Origin: a virus
Length of the DNA stretch: 35,312 bases
IMG/VR virus record: IMGVR_UViG_3300032236_000070
Location: 1-35,312 of that record
Reading direction: 5' to 3' (one strand)
Both the position numbers and the translations under genes were made by a program. The notes beneath the pieces were generated by a model. It worked only from the letters and a program-made list of their open reading frames with translations, had not been told where the DNA came from and did no database searches. This document shows, one piece after another, positions 20,129 through 27,904 of the stretch. Within the stretch, counting starts at the first letter, position 1. Every line of letters starts with the position of its first letter.

Positions 20129-20325
20129 TGACAATAAAAGAACTTATAGAAAACCCATGCCAATCATCGCCAGATGGAAAACATTGGGAGCCTGCATTAC
20201 CAGAAAAAGGTTGGCTTTGGTGGCGTATTCGTTTAAGTGACGCATGGTCTGTATGGAAAGGTGATGCTGTGGCTGTCCGTCAAACAACTAAAGACGATTT
20301 AATCAGAGCAAGGGGACAAGCATGA
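20125..20325 (+). CDS. Small Trp-rich protein ending in RARGQA
   Basis: 66 aa: MMTIKELIENPCQSSPDGKH, then WEPALPEKGWLWWRIRLSDAWSVWKGDAVAV, ending LIRARGQA. Unrelated to the previous gene except for the identical end. It is flanked by two copies of the 25-bp repeat, so the gene looks like a cassette inserted between a gene end and the next start. Confidence 0.62.
   Translation: MMTIKELIENPCQSSPDGKHWEPALPEKGWLWWRIRLSDAWSVWKGDAVAVRQTTKDDLIRARGQA
20301..20325 (+). repeat. 25-bp junction repeat, copy 2
   Basis: Identical to 20104-20128, 197 bp apart. It again spans the end of one gene, a ribosome site and the start of the next (20322). Confidence 0.88.
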
Positions 20326-20783
20326 GAAAAAAGTGCCAGCGCAAAATCTGGTCAACCACAATTAATCCAATCACTTACGCAATTGCTGGCGCTAGGGTGA
20401 CGGACCAGGCATTGTTGGACAAACTTAGGCTGCGGGAGTTAAGCGCGTTTGATTCAATGGTCAAGGGTTACGGCACGGTCGAAGATTGGCGGCTGCTGGT
20501 GGACATGATGAACATTGCCGAAATGATGGGCAAAAACGGCATAGGTCCAGAAGTGTTGCCATATTGCGAACAAGGTTGCCAGGCCATGACAGAAGCAGCC
20601 AGGCGTTACCAGGAAACCATGAAGATGGGATTGTCTGGTGTCGGCATTAATGCTTTGCGGGAAATTTTCGCCTACCACGATGCCCAGCGCTGCAGCGTTT
20701 CCAGGTCGGTTTACGAAACCATGATCACCAAAACAAGCAATTACATCCGAAGCAAAGGAAAAGACGTAGTCGAAATCAAATGA
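20322..20783 (+). CDS. Conserved phage protein, unknown function
   Basis: 153 aa, ATGA overlaps at both ends. Mostly helical: TDQALLDKLRLRELSAFDSMVKGYGTVEDWRLLVDMMNIAEMMG, then EAARRYQETMKMGLSGVGINALREIFAYHDAQRCSVSRSVYETMITKT. It sits between recombination and nuclease genes. I know this general type as a conserved hypothetical in phage replication regions; no function can be assigned. Confidence 0.65.
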   Translation: MRKKCQRKIWSTTINPITYAIAGARVTDQALLDKLRLRELSAFDSMVKGYGTVEDWRLLVDMMNIAEMMGKNGIGPEVLPYCEQGCQAMTEAARRYQETMKMGLSGVGINALREIFAYHDAQRCSVSRSVYETMITKTSNYIRSKGKDVVEIK

Positions 20784-21118
20784 TGATCCCAAAACACAAT
20801 TACGTCCGAAGCAAAAAGTTGCTGCAGCTGGTAGCTGGCCTGGAATGCCAATGCTGCGGCAGCGGTGAGATGGTCCAGGCCGCGCATACCAACTGGGGTG
20901 GTGGTAAGGGCCGCGGAATTAAAGCTGACGACAACTTGGTGGCTGCGTTATGCCAAAGCTGCCATTACGAAATCGACCAGGGCGCTAACCTGACAAAAGC
21001 CCAGCGCCAGGAAAAATGGCAACACGCGCACGTTGCAACCGTGGCAAAATTGTGTGACCAGGGCGCATGGCCCGAAAATGTGCCAATTCCATCGTTTAGT
21101 GATATAGTGCAAACATGA
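20780..21118 (+). CDS. YbcO/DUF1364-like nuclease
   Basis: 112 aa. Begins PKHNYVRSKKLLQLVAGLECQCCG and continues QAAHTNWGGGKGRGIKADDNLVAALCQSCHYEIDQG. Cys23/Cys26, Cys58/Cys61 form a zinc knuckle, with His36 and His62 as further key residues, as in YbcO-type HNH-like nucleases that replace NinG or Rap in some lambdoid phages. Likely a DNA junction or flap nuclease in recombination; not shown here. Confidence 0.78.
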   Translation: MMIPKHNYVRSKKLLQLVAGLECQCCGSGEMVQAAHTNWGGGKGRGIKADDNLVAALCQSCHYEIDQGANLTKAQRQEKWQHAHVATVAKLCDQGAWPENVPIPSFSDIVQT

Positions 21119-21474
21119 ACCATGAAGTAGCCGAATTTGTCGCCACATTGCTGCATTCCAGCACGGTTACGCATTTCATGCATTGGTCCACAAACAACAT
21201 TGCAAAACATGAAGCTTTGGGAAGATACTATGCAAAAATTATTAAACTGGTTGACAAATATGCAGAAGCGTACATGGGACGCTATGAGCAGCTTAAAAAA
21301 TTCCCTGACGAATTTCATACGGAAAAAGACCCCGTAAAATATTTAACCAGCATGAAAGAATTTGTCCAGGAAGCCCGCAAAGAGCTACCCCAGGACACCG
21401 AATTACAGAATCTAATTGATGAAATTGCTGATTTGATCAATTCGACTTTGTATAAACTCCGCTACTTAGATTAA
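21115..21474 (+). CDS. Ferritin/Dps-like helical protein
   Basis: 119 aa, ATGA overlap. A four-helix pattern with LLHSSTVTHFMHWSTNNIAKHEALGRYYAKIIKLVDKYAEAYMGRYEQLKKF resembles a phage family of Dps/ferritin-like proteins (DUF5856 type). The His...His/Glu spacing in the first two helices (HWSTNNIAKHEALGRYY) is typical. Whether it binds iron or is only a fold relative is unclear. Confidence 0.6.
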   Translation: MNHEVAEFVATLLHSSTVTHFMHWSTNNIAKHEALGRYYAKIIKLVDKYAEAYMGRYEQLKKFPDEFHTEKDPVKYLTSMKEFVQEARKELPQDTELQNLIDEIADLINSTLYKLRYLD

Positions 21475-21483
21475 GGAAAAATC

Positions 21484-21696
21484 ATGGCTGAAATCGAGAA
21501 AAACGAACCCAAAGGCTACGGCACACACGCGATGATGAAGGGCAACCCAGCTGCTTCTGACTCTACTGGCGAACGTGGCAGCGCCAAAAACAACATTCCT
21601 AACGCTATGACCAACAAAGTCGGCGCGGACAAGAAGTTCGATGGCGGACGTTCTAACGGCGTTTGCTATACACACGACCGCAAGTCTTACCAGTAA
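21484..21696 (+). CDS. Small Gly/Lys-rich protein
   Basis: 70 aa, AAGGAAAAATC upstream. Disordered composition: NEPKGYGTHAMMKGNPAASD, then GSAKNNIPNAMTNKVGADKK, then SNGVCYTHDRKSYQ. The stop and the next start share one base. Could be a small virion protein or a partner of the downstream Zeta-like kinase. No family recognised. Confidence 0.58.
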   Translation: MAEIEKNEPKGYGTHAMMKGNPAASDSTGERGSAKNNIPNAMTNKVGADKKFDGGRSNGVCYTHDRKSYQ

Positions 21697-22610
21697 TGGC
21701 TAATCCCCTAACCGCAATGATGGCGGCGGGGCAACCACAAGCCGACCCTGGCATGAACAGGGTTTCGGCGCTTGTGCCGCAAACACCCCAGGGCCAGGTA
21801 AATCCAATCGAACAGGAATATTTCCAACGGTTGGCAGCACAATATCCGCAGCTGGTGGAAGAGTATGCAGCACATCCAGAATCAAAGGGTGGACGGATTA
21901 TTAACACCGATGTAGCGCGAGAAATGTCTCCGCATTATCGGGAAGATCGGACCAGGTCCGCTGACGTACATGAACCGTCCAGCCACTTCATGAAGAAGCT
22001 TTATGCCGACAGACTCTCGCAGCCAACCCCCAAGGGCATGGATAACACGGTGGTATTTAGCGCGGGTGGAACTGGTGCGGGCAAGACCACGGCCCTGGAC
22101 ATATTGGAAAAAGTCGATCCCGCGCTTGCAAAAGCCGAAATGATCTACGACACCAACATGAACAAGTTTTCATCGGCGGACAAAAAGATTCAGCAAGCCC
22201 TGGAAGCAAAACGCAAAGTCCGAATCATTTACACCTACCGCGATCCAGCCGATGCCCTGGAGCATGGCGCATTGGCACGGGCGCATAGGATGGAAAAGGA
22301 AAAAGGATCAGGTCGGACCGTCCCAATTGGCGAACATCTAAAAACCCACATGGGTTCGCGCCAGGTAATTGAAGAGCTACAGAAGAAATACGCCAAAAAC
22401 CCCCGTGTAAACATCCAAATTGTTGACAATTCGTTGGGCAAGGGCAACGCAAGAGCAAGCCAGCTTGACAAGTTGCCTAAATTAGAAGAAAATGAAGTCA
22501 AAAGGAGGTTATATGAGACTCTCGAAAGAGTACGTTCCCAGGGAATCGGCGGAACGGAGCGCATCAGCGATGCCATCTACAGAGGAACAAAGGGCGCTAA
22601 CGCCCGCTGA
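21696..22610 (+). CDS. Zeta-toxin-like P-loop kinase
   Basis: 304 aa from ATG 21696. Walker A GGTGAGKT at residues 124-131, preceded by NTVVFSA. Then YDTNMNKFSSADKKIQQALEAKRKVRIIYTYRDPADALEHGALARAHRMEKEKGSGRTVP: the Arg-rich helix and GR-VP motif (about 195-210) are typical of Zeta kinases. The N-terminal 115 residues (RIINTDVAREMSPHYREDRTRSADVHEPSSHF) are a leader seen in phage relatives. Zeta enzymes phosphorylate UDP-activated sugars; the substrate here is unknown. No epsilon-type antitoxin is recognised. It lies just before the GroES and head genes. Confidence 0.75.
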   Translation: MANPLTAMMAAGQPQADPGMNRVSALVPQTPQGQVNPIEQEYFQRLAAQYPQLVEEYAAHPESKGGRIINTDVAREMSPHYREDRTRSADVHEPSSHFMKKLYADRLSQPTPKGMDNTVVFSAGGTGAGKTTALDILEKVDPALAKAEMIYDTNMNKFSSADKKIQQALEAKRKVRIIYTYRDPADALEHGALARAHRMEKEKGSGRTVPIGEHLKTHMGSRQVIEELQKKYAKNPRVNIQIVDNSLGKGNARASQLDKLPKLEENEVKRRLYETLERVRSQGIGGTERISDAIYRGTKGANAR

Positions 22611-22725
22611 ACATCGTGAACTTCGGGCTTTTGAAGCAGAAAACAAAGGCCTGGCAGAACGCATGGCTGCTGGTTTAAACAGAGCTGTTATGCGCGAAGA
22701 CATGGATGGGACTCGTGGTGTCTAG
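22513..22725 (+). CDS. Small helical protein overlapping the kinase gene
   Basis: 70 aa from ATG 22513, preceded by AGGAGG 5 bases upstream, an almost ideal ribosome site inside the kinase gene. The overlap is 98 nt. MRLSKEYVPRESAERSASAM, then LTPAEHRELRAFEAENKGLAERMAAGLNRAVMRED: charged and helical. The strong site argues that this is a real gene. It might regulate the kinase; that is speculation. Confidence 0.62.
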   Translation: MRLSKEYVPRESAERSASAMPSTEEQRALTPAEHRELRAFEAENKGLAERMAAGLNRAVMREDMDGTRGV

Positions 22726-22945
22726 TTGCGCTACTTGTGTCTACTTTAAAAATGCCCAAATCATGGGCAGCTGCCGCCGTTATCCGCAAATGCTTAACAA
22801 GCATGAAAACGATTGGTGTGGTGAACACGTTTTAGAACCTACGGTAGTAGTGCAAATGCCCGTGTACGACATAATGACCGACACCATTACAGAACCCCCT
22901 AAACGCAAATACACAAGGAAAAAAGATGCTGCAGCCGTTGCGTGA
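22706..22945 (+). CDS. Cys-rich small protein (zinc or Fe-S site)
   Basis: 79 aa from ATG 22706, overlapping the previous gene by 20 nt; the later in-frame GTG codons 22715 and 22718 are alternative starts. Cys8, Cys11, Cys23 and Cys38 (SCATCVYF, GSCRRYP, DWCGEH) form one four-Cys site. This arrangement is common in small phage proteins. The C-terminus is Pro/Lys-rich (EPPKRKYTRKK). Confidence 0.66.
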   Translation: MGLVVSSCATCVYFKNAQIMGSCRRYPQMLNKHENDWCGEHVLEPTVVVQMPVYDIMTDTITEPPKRKYTRKKDAAAVA

Positions 22946-23183
22946 CCGCGTGGTGGTACGTCCCCAAGTGCGGACGCTATCAGAAATCATCGTGGTAAAC
23001 AACAAAGAACCATTTAACGAAGGCACGATTATGGCGATCGGTCCAATGGTTTCAGAAGTAAAAGTCGGCGATTTCGTGAAATACGGAAACGGCGATTATT
23101 TAAATTGGCCTACCCACAACATTGCGGGCCAGGACTATCAAGTAATTCAAGAAGCGGACATTTGTGCCGTAGTTGAAGCATAA
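22926..23183 (+). CDS. Phage co-chaperonin, GroES-like
   Basis: 85 aa, with AAGGAAAAA before the ATG. LQPLRDRVVVRPQ, then GTIMAIGPMVSEVKVGDFVKYGNGDY, ending YQVIQEADICAVVE follows the GroES fold from first to last strand. SEIIVVNNKEPFNE replaces the GroES mobile loop, with IIV as the likely GroEL contact. Slightly shorter than GroES (97 aa). It would let host GroEL fold a phage protein, most likely the coat protein encoded about 6 kb downstream. No groEL gene is present. Confidence 0.85.
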   Translation: MLQPLRDRVVVRPQVRTLSEIIVVNNKEPFNEGTIMAIGPMVSEVKVGDFVKYGNGDYLNWPTHNIAGQDYQVIQEADICAVVEA

Positions 23184-23215
23184 TCCCAAAACCCAACCCT
23201 TTTAAGGATCAAATC

Positions 23216-23617
23216 ATGTCAAATTCAATTGCAACTGGTGTCGCATATAACGATCCAGAATTCTCAACCGTATATGCAACCCAGCAAATCGGCTATTCCA
23301 CAGCTGCACAAGGTTCTGTTACCCAGGCAACCGATAAGTCTACTGGTGTAACTTTGAACACTTCAGCTGGTCGCATCACAATGAACAACGCAGCCCTGGC
23401 ATCAAACGCCGCGGTTTCGTTCACATTGACTAACAGCCTGATCAGCACAAACGATGCAATTATCGTTAACGTGTCTGGTGGCGGCACAGCTGGTGCTTAC
23501 ACAACTTATGTTTCCAGCATGACAGCTGGTTCTGCCGTGTTGACATTGCGTAACATGAGTGGCGGTTCATTATCTGAAGCCGTTATTCTTAACTACGCAA
23601 TCATCCACGGTCAGTAA
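23216..23617 (+). CDS. Probable virion decoration protein
   Basis: 133 aa, AAGGATC upstream. Predicted beta: GSVTQATDKSTGVTLNTSAG, RITMNNAALASNAAVSFTLTNSLISTNDAIIVNVSGG, then GSAVLTLRNMSGGSLSEAVILNYAIIHG. I recognise this pattern from phage structural proteins near head genes. It has a high Ser/Thr content and no cysteine. A capsid or tail surface role is inferred. Confidence 0.65.
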   Translation: MSNSIATGVAYNDPEFSTVYATQQIGYSTAAQGSVTQATDKSTGVTLNTSAGRITMNNAALASNAAVSFTLTNSLISTNDAIIVNVSGGGTAGAYTTYVSSMTAGSAVLTLRNMSGGSLSEAVILNYAIIHGQ

Positions 23618-23793
23618 TGACTGAAGCAGCCCTAAAAGCCAGGATTGAACAGCTAACCGCCCAGGCCCGTCAAATGGAGATAACTCTCCAGGCGATCGGC
23701 GGGGCGATCCAGGACTGCCAATACTGGTTAACCCAACTGGAAGCTAAAGATGCCCCTAATCAAGTCAATGACACCCAAAGCGCTGAAGGCTAA
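23617..23793 (+). CDS. Small coiled-coil protein (58 aa)
   Basis: MTEAALKARIEQLTAQARQM, then EITLQAIGGAIQDCQYWLTQ, ending LEAKDAPNQVNDTQSAEG. Starts on the last base of the previous stop and overlaps the next gene by 44 nt. The heptad pattern over residues 5-43 suggests a coiled coil. No function known. Confidence 0.6.
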   Translation: MTEAALKARIEQLTAQARQMEITLQAIGGAIQDCQYWLTQLEAKDAPNQVNDTQSAEG

Positions 23794-23899
23794 TATCAAA
23801 AAAGAGATAGAAGCTGGCAAGCCGCCCAAACAAGCGGTGGCAATTGCCTATTCTGTAAAGCGGGAAGCTGAGAAGAAAAAGCCAGCTAAAAAGAAATGA
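23750..23899 (+). CDS. Small basic protein (49 aa) before terminase
   Basis: MPLIKSMTPKALKANIKKEI, then EAGKPPKQAVAIAYSVKREA, ending KKKPAKKK. The KSxTPKAxKxNIKxEIxAGKPxKQAVAIAYSVKR pattern is a widespread small phage protein. Very basic, possibly DNA-binding. It overlaps the gene before by 44 nt and the gene after by 4 nt (ATGA). Confidence 0.7.
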   Translation: MPLIKSMTPKALKANIKKEIEAGKPPKQAVAIAYSVKREAEKKKPAKKK

Positions 23900-24054
23900 A
23901 ACCAGGACTCTATGCCAACATACACAAAAAGCAAGAACGGATAGCCCGTGAAAAGGCCGAAGGCAAGCCCGTGGAACGTATGCGTAAGCCTGGCAGCAAA
24001 GGCGCACCCACAGCTGCAGCATTCAAACAATCTGCTAAGACAGCTAAAAAATGA
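23896..24054 (+). CDS. Small basic protein (52 aa) before terminase
   Basis: MKPGLYANIHKKQERIAREK, then AEGKPVERMRKPGSKGAPTA, ending FKQSAKTAKK. The LYANIHxKxxRI...MRKPGxKGAPTAxxFxxSAKTAKK pattern often occurs immediately before terminase genes in phages. Basic and probably disordered. Shares ATGA with terminase small subunit. Confidence 0.7.
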   Translation: MKPGLYANIHKKQERIAREKAEGKPVERMRKPGSKGAPTAAAFKQSAKTAKK

Positions 24055-24458
24055 CCGAAGAAGTTAAACGCCCCGTAGGACGACCAAGCTTGTATGACCC
24101 CGCACTATGCGACCAGGTAATCGAGCTAGGCAGCCAGGGTAAATCCATTGAACAAATAGCCGCAAAGCTAGGTGTTTCTACTAGGGTTATGTTCGACTGG
24201 AAGGATAGGCATCCAGAATTTATGCACGCCTTGGATCAGGCGAAGGAATTAGAGCTGGATTGGTGGGAATCGATAGCCCAAAATATGATGGTGGAAGAGA
24301 AAGACGCTGCCAAGCTAAACAGCTCGATCTGGTCCAGGTCGATGGCTGCAAGATTCCCCAAGAAGTATCGGGAAAGCACCAAAACAGAAATCACAGGCGA
24401 AAACGGCACACCGCTGCTGCAAGGCATCCAGGTCACATTTGTAAAGCCTAATGAATGA
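24051..24458 (+). CDS. terS: Terminase small subunit
   Basis: 135 aa. The N-terminal PVGRPSLYDPALCDQVIELGSQGKSIEQIAAKLGVSTRVMFDWKDRHPEF is the helix-turn-helix DNA-binding part. A helical oligomerisation region follows (ELELDWWESIAQNMM), then the C-terminal strand-rich end GIQVTFVKPNE. It recognises the packaging start site and presents DNA to the large subunit, whose gene overlaps by 8 nt. Confidence 0.85.
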   Translation: MTEEVKRPVGRPSLYDPALCDQVIELGSQGKSIEQIAAKLGVSTRVMFDWKDRHPEFMHALDQAKELELDWWESIAQNMMVEEKDAAKLNSSIWSRSMAARFPKKYRESTKTEITGENGTPLLQGIQVTFVKPNE

Positions 24459-25728
24459 CATAGTCAACCAGGCGATAGCTAAAGCGGAATTCCCAATTAA
24501 GCTCAAGGGCTTGTTTGAGAAAAGCCGCTACAAAGTCGCCTACGGTGGAAGAGGTGGTGCAAAAAGTTGGGGAATAGCCCGCGCTTTACTGATCAAAGGC
24601 GCTAAAGACCCGATCCGCATCCTATGCGCCAGGGAATTCCAAACATCAATCAAGGATTCGGTTCACAAGCTGCTATGCGACCAGATCGAAGCGCTTGGAC
24701 TGCTGGGGTTCTATGAGATAACCCAGAACAGCATCCGCGGCAAGAACGGGACAGAGTTTGCATTTGTTGGCCTACGCAACAACGTGGCAAACATAAAAAG
24801 TTATGAAGGGGTGGATATCTGTTGGGTGGAGGAGGCACAAATGACCAGCCGCCTATCCTGGAACATCCTAATCCCGACCATCCGCAAACAGGGCAGCGAG
24901 ATATGGATTAGCTTTAACCCAGAGCTAGAGACAGACGAAACATATCAGCGGTTTGTGCTAAACCCGCCCGCGGACTGCATCCTGATCAAGATCAACTGGA
25001 GCGATAACCCCTGGTTTCCAGATACATTGATGCTGGAAAAAGACGCATTGAAAGCCCGCGACCTGGAAGCATACAACCAGGTATGGGAAGGTTTATGCCG
25101 CCAATCAGTCGATGGGGCTATCTTTGCCAAAGAGCTGCAGCAAGCGGAGCTGGACGGACGATTGACTAAAGTCCCGTATGACGCAACAAAACCAGTTCAT
25201 GCCGTGTTTGACCTGGGATGGGCAGATAGCACAGCCATTTGGTTTTTGCAGTTTGTGGGCATGGAAACCAGGCTAATCCGCTACATTGAAGACAGCCAGA
25301 AGACCATTAGCCATTACCTGGCAACGATGCAAACGTTTGGTTATGTGTACGACAAGGTTTGGCTGCCCCATGACGCAGAGAACAAAACCCTGGCTGCAGC
25401 TGGTCGGTCGATTGACGACATTGTGCGGGCTGCTGGGTATAAGACGCAGATTCTGCCCCGTGTGCCGATTCTGGATTCGATCAACGCTGCCAGGACCATA
25501 TTCCCCAGCTGCTATTTCGACCGCGAGAACGCAGCCGAAGGCATCAATTGCCTACGCCATTACCGTTATGAAGTCGATCCAACAACGGGCCAGTTCAGTC
25601 GAACCCCGCTGCATGACCATTACTCACATGGGGCGGACGCATTCAGATACATTGCGCTAATGATTAAAGAACCAGCAGCCAGGAAGCCCAAGGCACAAGT
25701 TGCAATGGTCGCTGGTTGGATGGGATAA
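24451..25728 (+). CDS. terL: Terminase large subunit
   Basis: 425 aa. Walker A GGRGGAKS (32-39), Walker B ICWVEEA (123-129) and coupling motif SFNP (154-157) form the packaging ATPase. Asp254/Asp259 (FDLGWADS), Asp308 (PHDAENK) and Asp396 (YSHGADAFRY) mark the RNase-H-like nuclease. Length and motifs fit the PBSX/P22-type family that cuts headful DNA, in agreement with the circular permutation. All key residues are present. Confidence 0.92.
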   Translation: MNDIVNQAIAKAEFPIKLKGLFEKSRYKVAYGGRGGAKSWGIARALLIKGAKDPIRILCAREFQTSIKDSVHKLLCDQIEALGLLGFYEITQNSIRGKNGTEFAFVGLRNNVANIKSYEGVDICWVEEAQMTSRLSWNILIPTIRKQGSEIWISFNPELETDETYQRFVLNPPADCILIKINWSDNPWFPDTLMLEKDALKARDLEAYNQVWEGLCRQSVDGAIFAKELQQAELDGRLTKVPYDATKPVHAVFDLGWADSTAIWFLQFVGMETRLIRYIEDSQKTISHYLATMQTFGYVYDKVWLPHDAENKTLAAAGRSIDDIVRAAGYKTQILPRVPILDSINAARTIFPSCYFDRENAAEGINCLRHYRYEVDPTTGQFSRTPLHDHYSHGADAFRYIALMIKEPAARKPKAQVAMVAGWMG

Positions 25729-25748
25729 TGAATTAAAGAGGTACACCA

Positions 25749-27902
25749 ATGGCACAAACAAACGAAGCAAAAGACGGAAGAATCCAGGAAGCCATCAAGT
25801 TTTGGCATCTAGTCAATGATGCGGATTCAATGAACCGCGCCGAAGCTTTGCAAGACATTAAATTTGCAGCTGGCGACCAATGGCCCGTTGAAATACAGAA
25901 CTCGCGCAACGTGGAAGCCCGCCCTTGTTTGACCATTAACAAGATCGATGCGTACATCCGCCAGGTGACAAACCAGCAGCGTATGCAGCGCCCCAGGATC
26001 AAAGTGCAGCCAGTAAATAACCTGGCAGATTACAAGATCGCCCAGGTGATCGAAGGCATGACCAGGCACATCGAAGTGAACTCTAACGCTGACACCGCAT
26101 ACGACACCGCTTTTGACTATGCCGTGCGGATGGGTTGGGGCTTTTGGCGGATCAACACACGCTACGTTAGCGAAGATTCGTTCGACCAGGAAATATACAT
26201 CGACACGATAGACAACCCGTTTACCGTTTACTTCGATCCTAATTCCGTTCTGCCTGACGGATCGGACGCTGAAAAGTGCCTGATCACGACCATCATGGAT
26301 AAGAAGGTATTCCGCGACCATTATCCAGACGCAAACGATGGCGCTAACTTCACGCAGCGATCAACAGGTGACGACACCGCCAGCTGGATCACCAAGGAAG
26401 ACATTCGGATCGCCGAATATTTCTATGTTGAACGTGAACGCGCCAAGCTTTACCAACTAAGCGATAACACGGTCCACTTTGCCGATTCTGCTAACTTCTT
26501 CGAACGCGTGGAAGCAGCTGGTTTGTCCGTTGTGGATGAACGCGACACATTCCGCAAAGCCATTAAATGGTGCAAGATGACAGCCCTGGAAGTCCTGGAA
26601 GAGAAAACCTGGGCTGGAAAATATATCCCCGTTGTACCGTGCTACGGCGCACAAGTAATCGTGGACGACCGCCGCAAGCGCTACGGCCTGGTCCGATTTG
26701 CGAAAGACCCGCAGCGGATGTATAACTTCTGGCGCACCAGCATGACCGAATCGGTTGCGCTAGCTCCAAAGGCCAAGTGGCTGCTGGCAGAAGGCCAGGA
26801 CGAAGGGCACGAAAACGAATGGGCATTGGCTAACATCAAGTCCAGCCCCGTGCTGCGTTACAAGCAAAAAGATATTGAAGGCGTACCAGCTCCAGCTCCA
26901 CAAAGGCTGCAGCCAGAACCGCCGCCCGCTGGAATTATGGAAGCAGCTGGCGCTATCTCAGCCGATCTGCAAATGGTCCTGGGCATACTTGATCCGAACC
27001 AGCTGCCAACGGGCAACATATCTGGCAAGGCATTGGCTGGACAACAGAACCAGGTTGACCTATCGAATTTCCATTTCTACGACAACATGACCAGGTCGAT
27101 CCGTCACACGGGCAAAATCATCCTGGATTTGATTCCAAAAATCTACGACACGCACCGCGTTATGCGGATCATTGGATCGGATGGGCAGCCAGACATGACC
27201 ACGATCAACGAGAAGACAGAAGTCGGCGAAGTGCTAAACGATGTGACGGTTGGCGAATACGATGTGGTTATGGATACTGGACCAGGATTCCAAACCAAAC
27301 GCCAGCAAGCCGTGGAAGCCATGATGCCGCTGCTAACAGGCAACGAGCAGCTGTTCAATATCGCTGGCGATCTGGTGTTTAGAAACATGGACTTTCCTGG
27401 TGCGGACGTAATTGCGGACCGCCTAGCATCCATGAACCCAATGGCCCAAGTGGACGAAAAATCGGACATTCCGCCCCAGGTCCAAATGGAATTGGCAAAC
27501 AGCAAAAAGCAGCTGCAAGAAATGCAGCAGCAGCTCCAGGCCGCGCAGCTGGAGATCAACAACCGCGGACAAGTGCAGCAAATCAAAGAAGACGGTGCAA
27601 CCAAGCGCAAGCTTATGGAAGTCACCGCAAAGGCGCACAACACCGAAACGATGGCAGAGGTCAAAGTCAACGACCAAAACACCCGCGCCATCACTAGCCA
27701 GAACAAGACCGAAATCGATGCGATTGTCGAATTGTTGCTGCATCACATGGATACAAACCGCCTTATGCGCGAGATCGAAAAGCGCAATATGGAGCAAGGC
27801 CAGTATGCAACGATTGCAGCGTCAGATATTGCCGAAGGTGCAAGCCCATTTACGCAGCAGCAGCCAGAGCAGCCGCAAATGGAACAACAACCTATGCAGT
27901 AA
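25749..27902 (+). CDS. P22-type portal protein
   Basis: 717 aa, near the 725 aa of P22 gp1, with AAAGAGGT upstream. FAAGDQWPVEIQNSRNVEARPCLTINKIDAYIRQVTNQQRMQRPRIKVQPV is the typical start of this family. ISADLQMVLGILDPNQLPTGNISGKALAGQQNQVDLSNFHFYDNMTRSIRHTGKIILDLIPKIY is the clip/stem region. The C-terminus has a long Gln/Glu-rich helix (about 580-700) that matches the P22 barrel, and ends in a Gln/Pro tail. Forms the dodecameric DNA gate and binds the gp4-like protein. Confidence 0.92.
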   Translation: MAQTNEAKDGRIQEAIKFWHLVNDADSMNRAEALQDIKFAAGDQWPVEIQNSRNVEARPCLTINKIDAYIRQVTNQQRMQRPRIKVQPVNNLADYKIAQVIEGMTRHIEVNSNADTAYDTAFDYAVRMGWGFWRINTRYVSEDSFDQEIYIDTIDNPFTVYFDPNSVLPDGSDAEKCLITTIMDKKVFRDHYPDANDGANFTQRSTGDDTASWITKEDIRIAEYFYVERERAKLYQLSDNTVHFADSANFFERVEAAGLSVVDERDTFRKAIKWCKMTALEVLEEKTWAGKYIPVVPCYGAQVIVDDRRKRYGLVRFAKDPQRMYNFWRTSMTESVALAPKAKWLLAEGQDEGHENEWALANIKSSPVLRYKQKDIEGVPAPAPQRLQPEPPPAGIMEAAGAISADLQMVLGILDPNQLPTGNISGKALAGQQNQVDLSNFHFYDNMTRSIRHTGKIILDLIPKIYDTHRVMRIIGSDGQPDMTTINEKTEVGEVLNDVTVGEYDVVMDTGPGFQTKRQQAVEAMMPLLTGNEQLFNIAGDLVFRNMDFPGADVIADRLASMNPMAQVDEKSDIPPQVQMELANSKKQLQEMQQQLQAAQLEINNRGQVQQIKEDGATKRKLMEVTAKAHNTETMAEVKVNDQNTRAITSQNKTEIDAIVELLLHHMDTNRLMREIEKRNMEQGQYATIAASDIAEGASPFTQQQPEQPQMEQQPMQ

Positions 27903-27904
27903 GC

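Noticed and set aside
21080-21114. Promoter before the ferritin-like gene (TATAGT with TGCCAA upstream)
   Set aside because: The -35 is weak, the site lies inside a coding region, and the gene is already translation-coupled to the one before.
23184-23215. Regulatory element before the decoration-like gene
   Set aside because: Only a ribosome site (AAGGATC) is visible; no promoter pair or hairpin.
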